DNA of 64,000 nucleotides from Paracoccus denitrificans (lineage in GTDB: Bacteria > Pseudomonadota > Alphaproteobacteria > Rhodobacterales > Rhodobacteraceae). The notes beneath the pieces were generated by a model. The model had not been told where the DNA came from, made no database searches, and worked only from the letters and a program-made list of their open reading frames with translations. Where the stretch lies: contig VAFL01000009.1 of assembly GCA_005768755.1 (NCBI GenBank), positions 1 through 64,000 of the forward strand. Reading direction: 5' to 3'. The position numbers and the translations under genes were made by a program. Of the stretch, positions 7,599 to 16,337 are shown in pieces. The first letter of the stretch is position 1, and each line of letters begins with the position of its first letter.

Positions 7599-9128
7599 AT
7601 GTCCTACTTCATGGCATTCGATGCAGGAACCGGCAGCGGCAGGGCGGTGCTGTTCGATCAGAACGGCGCCGAAATCGCCTCGGACACGCAGGAATGGTGG
7701 CACGAAAGCGACCCCCGCTATCCGGGGTCGATGGATTTCGACACTGCCGGAAATTGGGCAATCCTGTCGCGCTGCTGCCGGCAGGCCATCGCCAAGGCCG
7801 GTATCGACGCCAGCCAGATCAAGGCCGTCAGTGCCACCGCCATGCGCGAGGCTTTCGTGCTGCACGACGAAAGCGGCGCCGAAATCTGGGCCTGCGCCAA
7901 TGTCGATGCCCGCGCCGACAAGGAAGTGCGATGGCTGAAGGACACCTATCCGGGGCTGGAACAGGATATCTATGCCCGCTCTGGCCAGACCTATGCGCTT
8001 GGCGCCTTGCCGCGACTGATCTGGCTGAAATCCCATATGCCCGAGCTGTTCGGTCGCGTGCGCGCGCTGACGATGCTGTCGGATTGGGTGCTTTATCGCC
8101 TGTCCGGCGAACTTGCGACAGAGCCATCGAATGCGGGCACCACCGGGCTGATCGGTCTGACCGATCATTCACCGCTGAACGACGTGCTGGCGCTGGCGGA
8201 ACTGCCGCCCGATCTGTTCCCGCGCCCGGTCAGGACGGGTGATGTCGTGGGCCGGGTCACTTCCGCCGCAGCGCAGGAAACCGGGCTTGCGCCGGGCACC
8301 CTTGTGGTTGCAGGCGGGGGCGATTGCCAGATCGGGGCACTTGGTCTGGGAATTGTGAAGGACGGCGATTGTGCCGTGATGGGGGGTACCTTCTGGCAGC
8401 AGGTGGTGAACGTGCCGTTAAGCCTGACCGACCCCAGCATGAACCTGCGGATCAACCCCCATGTCGTGCCGGACCTCAATCAGGCCGAGGCGATCAGCTT
8501 CTTCACCGGCGCCGTGATGCGGTGGTTCCGCGACGCCTTTGGCGGCGGCCAAACCTATTCACAGATGGAGGCGGCGTCCAAATCCGTGCCGCCGGGCGCT
8601 TACGGGATCATTCCGATCTTTTCGGACCGGATGCGCTATGCCGAATGGTTTCACGCCGCGCCCTCACTGCTGAACCTGTCGCTGGACGCGACCCGCGCCG
8701 GTCCGGCCGCGATCTTCCGGGCCTTGCAGGAGAACGCGGCGATTGTCGCCCATCGCAACCTGCAGGCAATCTTCGAATTGTCCGGCAAGCAGCCTGACCG
8801 GATCGTCTTCGCGGGCGGCGCGTCGAAATCGCCGCATTGGTCGCAGATCCTTGCTGATGTGACCGGCCTGCCCGTCATCGCACCCAAGGTCAAGGAAGCG
8901 ACTGCACAGGGTTGCGCCGCCGCCGCCGCGACCGGCGCAGGTCTGTTTTCGTCCCTGACCGAGGCCGGCATGGCCTGGGCCGAACCAGATGCCGAATACC
9001 TGCCGAACCGCGATCTGGCGGCACTTTATCAGGATGCGGGCGCGCGTTGGGCCAGGGCCTACGCCGCGCAACGCGATCTTGTGACATCCGGCGTCACGAC
9101 CTCGATGTGGCAAGCGCCCGGCACCTGA
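7599..9128 (+). CDS. lsrK: AI-2 kinase LsrK (FGGY family)
   Basis: Phosphorylates the linear form of AI-2 (DPD) in the cytoplasm, trapping it and creating the LsrR inducer. The 509-residue FGGY carbohydrate kinase reads like enteric LsrK throughout: AFDAGTGSGRAVLFD, ATAMREAFVLHDE, CANVDARADKEV, SDWVLYRLSGELATEPSNAG, GGTFWQQVVN, FFTGAVMRWFRDAF and FSDRMRYAEWFHAAPS. The ATPase-fold glycine motif FAGGASKSPHWSQILADV lies near residue 405. The start lies 2 bp after lsrR, so the two are co-transcribed. Confidence 0.95.
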   Translation: MSYFMAFDAGTGSGRAVLFDQNGAEIASDTQEWWHESDPRYPGSMDFDTAGNWAILSRCCRQAIAKAGIDASQIKAVSATAMREAFVLHDESGAEIWACANVDARADKEVRWLKDTYPGLEQDIYARSGQTYALGALPRLIWLKSHMPELFGRVRALTMLSDWVLYRLSGELATEPSNAGTTGLIGLTDHSPLNDVLALAELPPDLFPRPVRTGDVVGRVTSAAAQETGLAPGTLVVAGGGDCQIGALGLGIVKDGDCAVMGGTFWQQVVNVPLSLTDPSMNLRINPHVVPDLNQAEAISFFTGAVMRWFRDAFGGGQTYSQMEAASKSVPPGAYGIIPIFSDRMRYAEWFHAAPSLLNLSLDATRAGPAAIFRALQENAAIVAHRNLQAIFELSGKQPDRIVFAGGASKSPHWSQILADVTGLPVIAPKVKEATAQGCAAAAATGAGLFSSLTEAGMAWAEPDAEYLPNRDLAALYQDAGARWARAYAAQRDLVTSGVTTSMWQAPGT

Positions 9129-9165
9129 CCACCCGGCAGAAACAGTTTCAGCGAAAGGACATCTC

Positions 9166-9465
9166 ATGCTCATCCAACTCGTCAACATCAAGGTCCAGGA
9201 AGGAACGCGCGACATCTTCCTTAAGGCTTTCACCATCAATTGCGAAGGCACCCGGGCAGAGCCCGGCAATATCCGCTTTGATCTGCTGCACGATCCTGAT
9301 GACGAGAATAATTTCTTTGTTTACGAGATTTTTGAAGACGAGGCCGCGCTGGAAACGCATCGTACGACGCCGCATTACAGATCCTGCGTGGAAATGATCG
9401 ACCCGATCACCCTTGGCGGACGATCAAAAACCTACTTCACGCCAGTTCTGATCCAGGACGCGTAA
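9166..9465 (+). CDS. lsrG: Phospho-AI-2 isomerase LsrG (ABM-fold)
   Basis: Small 99-residue protein of the antibiotic-biosynthesis-monooxygenase fold. It matches LsrG in length and in landmarks such as NIRFDLLHDPDD, FFVYEIFEDE and TTPHYRSC. In enteric bacteria LsrG isomerises phospho-DPD to the substrate of LsrF. Here it is last in lsrR-lsrK-lsrG, 37 bp after lsrK, with GAAAGGA as ribosome binding site. Presence of LsrG without LsrF means another enzyme has to take its product; the class II aldolase at the other end of the locus is the candidate. Confidence 0.92.
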   Translation: MLIQLVNIKVQEGTRDIFLKAFTINCEGTRAEPGNIRFDLLHDPDDENNFFVYEIFEDEAALETHRTTPHYRSCVEMIDPITLGGRSKTYFTPVLIQDA

Positions 9466-9496
9466 GGCGGTGAACAATCTTTGCGGGCAATGGTCC

Positions 9497-9515
9497 GGCA
9501 GCGTTCGACGCTGCC
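9497..9515 (+). terminator. Candidate terminator stem after lsrG
   Basis: An 8-bp stem with a TCG loop 31 bp after the lsrG stop. No T-run follows, so termination is uncertain. The rest of 9466-9709 shows no gene and must hold the proX promoter. Confidence 0.35.
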
Positions 9516-9709
9516 AGTGATCTGCACGTTTCTGCCTGATGAATACCGTGTGAATACATGATGTTAGCAGAAAGTCCGTGGGCTTTGTGGTAAAATTGCC
9601 ACCACTTTGCTATGATGCCGCCTCATGACGGGCAGCGCTGCATTGCAGCCTGTGCGATTCCGGGCGCCCGGCGCGCCGACGGCAGAACTGAACAGACAAG
9701 GGCTTCTTC

Positions 9710-10705
9710 ATGACATTCACCAAAACCGGACTGGCTCTTTTGGGCTTCATCGCTGCTGCTTCGGCTGCATCCGCACAGGAAGATTGCGGAACTGTGTCGA
9801 TTGCAGAAATGAACTGGGCCTCGGCAGGGCTGGCTGCTTGGGTGGACAAGATCATCCTCGAAGAGGGTTATGACTGCGAGGTCGAGCTGGTGACGGGTGA
9901 TACGGTGCCGACCTTCACCTCGATGAACGAGAAGGGCGAACCCGATGTCGCGCCGGAACTGTGGGTCAACGCGGTCAAGGTGCCGCTGGACGCCGCCGTT
10001 GACGAAGGCCGCATCATCATCGCATCCGAGATTCTGACCGATGGTGGCGTCGAAGGCTTCTGGGTGCCGACCAAGCTGGCCGAAGAACATGGCATCAAGA
10101 CAATCGAGGACGCGCTGGCACATCCCGAACTTTTCCCCGGGGCCGAGGATGAAAGCCGCGGCGCCTTCTTCAGCTGCCCGTCGGGTTGGGCCTGCCAGAT
10201 CATCACCGAAAACCAGACGCGGGCGCTGGATATCGAAGGCAAGGGTTTCGATCTGGTCGATCCCGGCTCGGCCGCGGGGCTGGACGGGTCCATCGCGCGG
10301 GCCTTCAATCGCGACGAAGGCTGGCTTGGCTATTACTGGGCGCCGACCGCTGTTCTGGGCAAATACGACATGACCCGGCTGGAGCTTGGCGTGGAAAACG
10401 ACAAGGAAGCCTGGGACAACTGCACCGTCGTCAACAACTGCGCCGATCCGGAACTGAACGAATGGCCGCGTTCGGACGTGTTCACGGCGGTCACCAAGGA
10501 ATTCCAGGAATCCAATGCGATCACCATGGATTATCTGGGCAAGCGGGCCTGGTCGAATGAAACGGTGAACGAATTGCTTGCATGGATGGGCGACAACCAG
10601 GCCACGAACGAAGATGGCGCCTGGTATTTCCTTGAGAACTACGAGGACACCTGGTCCGCCTGGGTCAGCGAAGAGGTCGCGGCCGCGGTCAAGGACGCAA
10701 TCTGA
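9710..10705 (+). CDS. proX: Glycine betaine/quaternary amine ABC transporter substrate-binding protein
   Basis: A 331-residue OpuAC/ProX-type periplasmic binding protein with a signal peptide ending near ASAQ. The body has features of the family such as EMNWASAGLAAWV, LVTGDTVPTFTSM, PELWVN and a late WYFLENYEDTWSAW segment. The usual ligands are glycine betaine, proline betaine or choline held in an aromatic cage; which one applies here cannot be read. First gene of an SBP-permease-ATPase operon, the order also seen in choline-type systems of rhizobia. Confidence 0.85.
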   Translation: MTFTKTGLALLGFIAAASAASAQEDCGTVSIAEMNWASAGLAAWVDKIILEEGYDCEVELVTGDTVPTFTSMNEKGEPDVAPELWVNAVKVPLDAAVDEGRIIIASEILTDGGVEGFWVPTKLAEEHGIKTIEDALAHPELFPGAEDESRGAFFSCPSGWACQIITENQTRALDIEGKGFDLVDPGSAAGLDGSIARAFNRDEGWLGYYWAPTAVLGKYDMTRLELGVENDKEAWDNCTVVNNCADPELNEWPRSDVFTAVTKEFQESNAITMDYLGKRAWSNETVNELLAWMGDNQATNEDGAWYFLENYEDTWSAWVSEEVAAAVKDAI

Positions 10706-10721
10706 TCGGGCAAAATACCTG

Positions 10722-10749
10722 CGGCCCGGCAATGATGCCGGGCCGTTTT
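10722..10749 (+). terminator. Intrinsic-terminator-like hairpin between proX and proW
   Basis: A perfect 10-bp stem (10722-10731 with 10736-10745), loop ATGA, followed by TTTT. It sits 17 bp after the proX stop and inside the operon, so it likely acts as an attenuator or 3' stabiliser that gives more binding protein than permease. Confidence 0.65.
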
Positions 10750-10780
10750 GCATTCCTGAAGACAGCAGGCGAAAGAACAT

Positions 10781-11665
10781 ATGGATTTTGTCGACTTCCC
10801 CTCGATGAGCCGGACTGACCTGCGCGAGATGCGCATGGCGATCGACACCGGCTTTCGCGACTTCACCCGCGCCTATGGCGAGATGCTGGAAAACCTGTTT
10901 CACCCGATCCAGATTCTGCTGGTTTTTATAGAAGACCTGCTGATCGACACCCCTTGGATCATCGTGCTGGCCGCAATCGCGGGACTGGTCTGGCTGTTAA
11001 GCCGCAGCTGGAAGATCGTTGCGGGTTCCGTCATCTCGCTTTTGCTGATCGGCTATTTCGGCATGTGGGACGACACCATGAGCACAATCGCCATGGTCGC
11101 CGTCTGCACATTGATCGCCGTGGTTCTGGGCATTCCCATCGGCATTCTGATGGCACGTTCTGACCGGGCCAACGCAATCGTCACCCCGATCCTCGACATG
11201 ATGCAGACGATGCCAAGCTTCGTCTATCTGATCCCGGTGGTGATGATATTCGGCCTTGGCAAGGTGCCGGGCGTGATTGCTGTGGTGATCTATGCAATTC
11301 CGCCGATCATCCGGTTGACCAATCTGGGCATCCGGCAGGTGCCGGCCGACGTGCTGGAAGCGTCCGAAGCATTCGGATCGTCAGGCGGGCAGAAACTGCG
11401 CGATGTCCAACTGCCACTGGCGCTGCCCACGATCATGGCGGGTGTCAACCAGACCATCATGATGAGCCTGGCCATGGTCGTCGTCGCCTCGATGATCGGG
11501 GTGAAGGGTCTTGGCCAGCCGGTCCTGCAGGCGATCAACAACCAGTATTTCACACTTGGCGTGATGAATGGCCTTGCCATCGTCGCCATCGCCATCATCT
11601 TCGACCGCTCGACCCAGGCTTATGGCAAGCGGCTGCAAAAGCATCTGGAGGCCGTCCATGGCTGA
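10781..11665 (+). CDS. proW: Betaine ABC transporter permease (ProW-like)
   Basis: A 294-residue permease with several hydrophobic spans and the binding-protein-dependent transport signature region around EASEAFGSSGGQKLRDVQLPLALP, which contacts the ATPase. The N-terminal ~50 residues are polar and amphipathic, as in ProW. Overlaps the downstream ATPase gene by 8 bp. Forms the membrane channel with itself or a dimer partner in the cytoplasmic membrane. Confidence 0.88.
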   Translation: MDFVDFPSMSRTDLREMRMAIDTGFRDFTRAYGEMLENLFHPIQILLVFIEDLLIDTPWIIVLAAIAGLVWLLSRSWKIVAGSVISLLLIGYFGMWDDTMSTIAMVAVCTLIAVVLGIPIGILMARSDRANAIVTPILDMMQTMPSFVYLIPVVMIFGLGKVPGVIAVVIYAIPPIIRLTNLGIRQVPADVLEASEAFGSSGGQKLRDVQLPLALPTIMAGVNQTIMMSLAMVVVASMIGVKGLGQPVLQAINNQYFTLGVMNGLAIVAIAIIFDRSTQAYGKRLQKHLEAVHG

Positions 11666-12722
11666 AGCCACGCATGACATCGAAATCCGCAATCTTTACA
11701 AGATATTCGGCCCTAACGGCGCGGCACTTGTCGATGACGTCAAGGCGGGGATGAGCAAGGATGAGGTCAAGGCCCGCCATAACCACGTGGTCGGGCTGAA
11801 CGACATCAACCTGACCATTCCGGCAGGCCGCATTCAGGTGGTGATGGGCCTGTCGGGATCGGGAAAATCGACCCTGATCAGGCACATCAACCGCCTGATC
11901 GAGCCGACGTCGGGTCAGGTCATCTTCGACGGGCAGGACATTGTGCAGATGTCGCAATCGCAGCTGCGCGAATTCCGCCGGCAGAAGACCGCAATGGTGT
12001 TCCAGAAATTTGCACTGTTCCCGCATCGCACGGTGCTGGAAAATACGACCTATGGCCTCGATATCCGCAAGGTGCCGGGCAAGGAAGCCGAAGAACGCGC
12101 CCGCCGCTGGATCAGCCGCGTCGGGCTGGAGGGGTTCGAACACAGCTATCCCAACCAGCTTTCAGGCGGCATGCAGCAGCGTGTCGGGCTGGCGCGGGCG
12201 CTGACCAACGACGCCGAAATCCTGCTGATGGACGAGGCGTTTTCCGCGCTCGATCCGCTGATCCGGACCGATATGCAATCGGTCCTGCTGGACCTGCAGG
12301 AAGAACTGCGCAAGACCATCGTCTTCATTACCCATGACCTGGACGAGGCGCTGGCACTGGGCGACAGGATCGCCATTCTGCGCGACGGCGAAATCATTCA
12401 GCAGGGCACCGGCGAACAGATCGTGCTACGCCCCGCTGACGACTATATCAGCAGCTTCGTGCGCGATGTCCGGCGTGGCCACGTGATCACCGTGCGCACC
12501 ATCATGAAAAGGGGCGCACCCGTCGATACACCGGTCAGCCTGCCGCAGAATACACTTCTGGAAGAGGCCGCGCGCGCCATGACCGACGCACAGACAAACC
12601 GCGCGAATATCGTTGGCGCTGACGGCGCACATCTTGGCCACGTCACCCTGTCGAAGACTGTGGCAGAGATGATTGCCCCCGACGACGCGGAAGAGATTGC
12701 ACCCGAGGCAATGATTGCCTGA
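11658..12722 (+). CDS. proV: Betaine ABC transporter ATP-binding protein (ProV-like)
   Basis: A 354-residue ATPase with Walker A GLSGSGKST (about residues 64-72), signature LSGGMQQRV and Walker B ILLMDEAFSALD. After the ABC domain, residues ~265-345 form a CBS-like tail (ANIVGADGAHLGHVTL), typical of ProV/OpuAA osmoregulated importers. The frame is open from 11568, but the ATG at 11658 gives the family N-terminus and a translationally coupled overlap with proW. The region 12723-12770 after it contains a possible hairpin shared with the convergent DUF2848 gene. Confidence 0.9.
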   Translation: MAEATHDIEIRNLYKIFGPNGAALVDDVKAGMSKDEVKARHNHVVGLNDINLTIPAGRIQVVMGLSGSGKSTLIRHINRLIEPTSGQVIFDGQDIVQMSQSQLREFRRQKTAMVFQKFALFPHRTVLENTTYGLDIRKVPGKEAEERARRWISRVGLEGFEHSYPNQLSGGMQQRVGLARALTNDAEILLMDEAFSALDPLIRTDMQSVLLDLQEELRKTIVFITHDLDEALALGDRIAILRDGEIIQQGTGEQIVLRPADDYISSFVRDVRRGHVITVRTIMKRGAPVDTPVSLPQNTLLEEAARAMTDAQTNRANIVGADGAHLGHVTLSKTVAEMIAPDDAEEIAPEAMIA

Positions 12723-12770
12723 GGGGTAACCGGGAACTTCCTTCGCGCCTGCGCCAGCGGGAAGCGCAAT

Positions 12771-13439
12771 TCACGCGATATCGGGCAGGGTCTTCGTCCC
12801 GTATTCATGGCTGATCTGCCGCCCGCTGGCGGGGTCGGTCATGGTCATGCGGAATCGCGCAGCGGGGCGAACGCCACCTTTCGCACCGAATGTCCCGCAC
12901 ATCATCGCCGCAGGGCCGTCGGCGGACAGCTGGTCCAGGCCCGATCCCTGCAGCAGATCCGCAAGGGGCCGGATCGCAGCCAGCGTGCCCTGCTGATAGG
13001 GCACCCATTCGCCATCCTCCTCGATCCAGCTTTCCAGCTGGATGTCTTCCAGCCGGTCGGCAACATCGTCCCAGGGCCAAAGCTCGGGCGCACAGGGTTT
13101 GGCGCAGACCTGTTTGGACATGGCGACCGAATGCGCCTCCAGCGCGCGGTCAGTATGGTCGGATCCAAGCCCCAGCCAGCGCTTGGCCCCGGATTGGACG
13201 ATCATCGGCTCAACCTCGCCGGATGAGGACAGACCAACCGCCTGAATTTCGCCTGCTGTGGTCAACAGGCTGGCCGCGACCCGGTAATACAGCGGCGTGG
13301 CCGAGGGGGCGGGGACCCCAAGGGCGGCCAGCTCCTCGATATGGTGCTGGATCGCCGCCGCATCGCGGCCGGTCCAGCCGGCGATGACCAGATGGGCAAT
13401 ATCAAGATCCAGCGCGGCCCCGTTTACGGTGAAACGCAT
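12771..13439 (-). CDS. DUF2848 family protein
   Basis: A 222-residue soluble protein recognised as DUF2848 from its layout: an N-terminal VNGAALDLDIAHLVIAGWTGRD, a central LGLGSDHTDRALEAHS, an invariant CAKPCAPELWPW and a terminal SYG-like HEYGTKTLPDI. The biochemical function is not established. It starts 11 bp after the TRAP large permease and is the last gene of that operon, so it probably acts on the imported compound or its product. The upstream frame extension to 13664 is antisense to the permease. Confidence 0.7.
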   Translation of the reverse strand: MRFTVNGAALDLDIAHLVIAGWTGRDAAAIQHHIEELAALGVPAPSATPLYYRVAASLLTTAGEIQAVGLSSSGEVEPMIVQSGAKRWLGLGSDHTDRALEAHSVAMSKQVCAKPCAPELWPWDDVADRLEDIQLESWIEEDGEWVPYQQGTLAAIRPLADLLQGSGLDQLSADGPAAMMCGTFGAKGGVRPAARFRMTMTDPASGRQISHEYGTKTLPDIA

Positions 13440-13450
13440 CTTCAGTCCTT

Positions 13451-14734
13451 TCAGAGAATCGATGGCAGCCAGAGGGCCAGCCCCGGGATGGCGATCAGTG
13501 CGAAGATCATCAGAATCATCATCAGCACATAGGGCACCGCGCCGACGATGACCTGATTGATGCTGCCCGATTTGCGCGCGCCCTGTACGACGAACAGGTT
13601 CAGGCCGACTGGCGGGGTGATCAGCGCCATTTCGATCAGCACGATCAGCAGGATCCCGAACCACACCTTGTCATAGCCGAGTCCAGCCATGATCGGCACC
13701 ACGATCGGGATCGTCGCGACCATCAGCGACAGGGTTTCAATGAAGAAACCCAGGACCAGATACAGCGCGATCACCAACAGCAGCGTGCCGAATGGCGACA
13801 GGCCGGACCCCTCGATCAACTCGGTCAGTTGCCGTCCCAGCCCCGCCGAGGTCATGGCGAAGTTCAGGAAGGATGCGCCCGCGACCACCAGCAGGATCAT
13901 GGCAGAGATACGGATCGTGCCCTGCAAAGCCTCCGACAGGGCGCGCGGCCCCAGCCCGTCGCCCAGAAACACCGCAATCAGCGCGGCCATGACGACGCCG
14001 ATGGCGGCAGATTCGGTGGGCGTGGCCCAGCCCACATAGATCGAGCCGATGACGACCAGAAACAGGATGAAGATCGGCACCAGCTGCGTCAGGCTGCGCA
14101 GACGCTCGGCCCAGGCGAAGCCGCGCGAAGGACCGCCAAGCGCGGGGCGGGCGGTGCAGATCAGCGCCGTGACCGCGATGAAGGCAATCGCCATCAGCAG
14201 CCCCGGCAAAAGCCCGGCAGAAAACAGCTGCGGGATCGAGGTCTCGGTCAGGAAGCCATAAACGATCAGGTTGATGGATGGCGGGATCAGAATTCCCAGC
14301 GTACCGCCCGCCGCGATGGAGCCTGCGAACAGGCGCGGGTCGTAGTTCAACCGCTCGGCCTGCGGCATGGCAACGGTGGCCACGGTCGCGGCGGTGGCGA
14401 CGGATGATCCCGACGTGGCCGAAAACATTGTTGCCGTGGCGATATTGGCATGGATCAGCCCGCCCGGCAGCCAGGACAGCCATTTGTCTAGCGCCGCGTA
14501 GGTGCGTTCAGCCACCCCGCCGCGCACCAGAATCTCGCCCAGCAGGACGAACAGCGGGATGGCAATCAGGGTCGAGGAATTGGACGATGACCAGATGACT
14601 TGCCCCATCCCGCGCAGCAGAGGGAAGGCGGAATAGAACTCTCCGACACCGATGCCCAGCAGGAACAGGACGATGCCCACGGGGATCGACAGGGCCATCA
14701 GGCCCAGCAATGAAAGTGCGACGGTCCAGATCAT
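13451..14734 (-). CDS. TRAP transporter large permease (DctM)
   Basis: A 427-residue very hydrophobic protein of the DctM/SiaM large-subunit family with about twelve spans. Family landmarks include ATSGSSVATAATVATVAMP, GTLGILIPPSINLIVYG and ALITPPVGLNLFVVQG. It uses the sodium gradient to import the ligand delivered by the DctP protein. ATG overlaps the stop of the small permease gene. Confidence 0.9.
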   Translation of the reverse strand: MIWTVALSLLGLMALSIPVGIVLFLLGIGVGEFYSAFPLLRGMGQVIWSSSNSSTLIAIPLFVLLGEILVRGGVAERTYAALDKWLSWLPGGLIHANIATATMFSATSGSSVATAATVATVAMPQAERLNYDPRLFAGSIAAGGTLGILIPPSINLIVYGFLTETSIPQLFSAGLLPGLLMAIAFIAVTALICTARPALGGPSRGFAWAERLRSLTQLVPIFILFLVVIGSIYVGWATPTESAAIGVVMAALIAVFLGDGLGPRALSEALQGTIRISAMILLVVAGASFLNFAMTSAGLGRQLTELIEGSGLSPFGTLLLVIALYLVLGFFIETLSLMVATIPIVVPIMAGLGYDKVWFGILLIVLIEMALITPPVGLNLFVVQGARKSGSINQVIVGAVPYVLMMILMIFALIAIPGLALWLPSIL

Positions 14735-15276
14735 TCGTCCAGCTCCGATCCGATGCCGATGGCGGCGTCAAAGGCGTCGCGCCGTTGGGCAGCCAGATAA
14801 GCGATGCCGATCAGGCTCAGCAGGGTCGCGGTCAGCGCGAACCACAGCCAGCCCGCAAACCAGATGCCCTGCGGTATCCACAAGGGCGTTTCCAGCGCCG
14901 TATTGGCACGCGATCCGCGTTCAAGCGTTTTTTGCAGGACCGGCCAGCACTGATAGGCGATCAGCAGCACGGTGGCATTGGTCACGACCATGGCGAATAT
15001 ATCCATCGCCGCCCGGCCGGGCGCGGCCAGCCTGTGCCGGATCACGTCGATCCTGACATGGGCACGCTGGATCAGCGCATAGGCCAGACCCCAGCTTGCC
15101 ACCGCTGCCATGACATAGCCCGATATCTCATCAGAGCCACCAAGTGACCCAAGGCTGAACCCGCGCAGCAGCACATCAGTCAGGATGAACCCGACGGTCA
15201 GAAGCAAAGCTGTCCCAAGAATCAGGGCGATGGCTTGATTGGCGCGCCGAAGCGCGCCATAGATCCCGTCAATCAT
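14731..15276 (-). CDS. TRAP transporter small permease (DctQ)
   Basis: A 181-residue protein with four predicted membrane spans and the DctQ-type central segment (DEISGYVMAAVASWGLAYALI, then RAHVRIDVI). It stabilises or pairs with the large permease. It lies 26 bp downstream of the DctP gene and overlaps the DctM gene. Confidence 0.88.
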   Translation of the reverse strand: MIDGIYGALRRANQAIALILGTALLLTVGFILTDVLLRGFSLGSLGGSDEISGYVMAAVASWGLAYALIQRAHVRIDVIRHRLAAPGRAAMDIFAMVVTNATVLLIAYQCWPVLQKTLERGSRANTALETPLWIPQGIWFAGWLWFALTATLLSLIGIAYLAAQRRDAFDAAIGIGSELDE

Positions 15277-15302
15277 GGCTGCGGTCCTTTCGGCTGCCTG
15301 CC

Positions 15303-16337
15303 TTACTGGGCGATTGTGACGCCAACGGATTGCCCGACGCTGTCATTCCAGCGTGTCACCCAGTCGGCCCCGGCGCGGCTGGCCCAATCGGGCAGCACTT
15401 CGGTCGTCAGAATATCGCGCGCGGCAGTGACATCGGCCTCGGACGGCTCGACCAGGGTCATCGAGGCTGCCTCTCCGGCTGCGCATTCGCCGCTTCCGGT
15501 CAGGCAGGCGATATCCATGGCAAGACCGCCTTCGGCAGCATCCCAGGCCGGGCCTTCCAGCCCTTCAGCCACGGCCTTGGTCAATGTGGCCTGCTGTTCC
15601 GCGCTGAGCCCGTCGAAGCGATCGCCGTTCATGGCGATGACCACGGAATCCCAACCGCCAAGTGGCAGGGTCATCAGCGTGTCCGACACTTCCCACCAGC
15701 CGGCGGAATAGCCAGAGCCCGCGCCAGTCACCGCGCAGTCGATGACCGCACGTTCCAAGGCGCCCGGCACTTCCGAGAAGGCGACGTTGATGCCTTCAGC
15801 GCCAAGGGCTTCCAGGAATTTGGTCGTCATCCGCCCCGACCCGCGCACCTTTTTGCCAGCCAGATCAGACAGCGAGCCGATGTCTCCCTTGCAGAAGACA
15901 ACCTGCGGCGGATAGGGCGCAATCCCCAGAACCTGCGCGCCGAAGCGTTCACGCATGATCTCATCGACCATGGGGCGGGCGGCCTGAACCATGGCGCGGG
16001 CCTCGGCCGGCGTATTGGCCAGAAGCGGCACGTCCAGACCTTCCAGTTCCGGCGCGTCGCCGACGGTGTAATCGGCCACGGTCGCGCCCACATCGAAGAC
16101 GCCATCGCCCAGCATCCGGTAAACATCGGCACCGGCAATGCCCATCTGATCGAAGCTGGTCAGTTGCGCGGTGAATTCACCCCCGGTCAGTTCCGGCAGC
16201 TTTTCGGTCCAGAAGGGGGTTTCGAAATCCTGATACAGCGGCAAATTGCTCCAGCTGCCGACAACAGCCAGTTCTTCGGCAAAGGCGGGGCCGGTCAGCA
16301 TCGTGGCCGAGGCCAGCAGCGCAAGGGTCTTTTTCAT
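15303..16337 (-). CDS. TRAP transporter substrate-binding protein (DctP)
   Basis: A 344-residue periplasmic protein with a signal peptide (MKKTLALLASATML...AFA). The DctP core is recognisable: GKKVRGSGRMTTKFLEALGA, with the Arg that pairs with the ligand carboxylate in most TRAP receptors. Two C-terminal Cys (ACLTGSGECAAG) may form a disulfide. The ligand is likely an organic acid but cannot be named. It follows the hydro-lyase gene with an ATGA overlap. Confidence 0.87.
   Translation of the reverse strand: MKKTLALLASATMLTGPAFAEELAVVGSWSNLPLYQDFETPFWTEKLPELTGGEFTAQLTSFDQMGIAGADVYRMLGDGVFDVGATVADYTVGDAPELEGLDVPLLANTPAEARAMVQAARPMVDEIMRERFGAQVLGIAPYPPQVVFCKGDIGSLSDLAGKKVRGSGRMTTKFLEALGAEGINVAFSEVPGALERAVIDCAVTGAGSGYSAGWWEVSDTLMTLPLGGWDSVVIAMNGDRFDGLSAEQQATLTKAVAEGLEGPAWDAAEGGLAMDIACLTGSGECAAGEAASMTLVEPSEADVTAARDILTTEVLPDWASRAGADWVTRWNDSVGQSVGVTIAQ

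Noticed and set aside
588..9465. Reading the sugar-ABC/FGGY-kinase/RhaD-like locus as a rhamnose operon
   Set aside because: LsrB, LsrR, LsrK and LsrG match at many specific motifs, and LsrB keeps the AI-2 contact residues; rhamnose isomerase and the RhaU mutarotase are absent.
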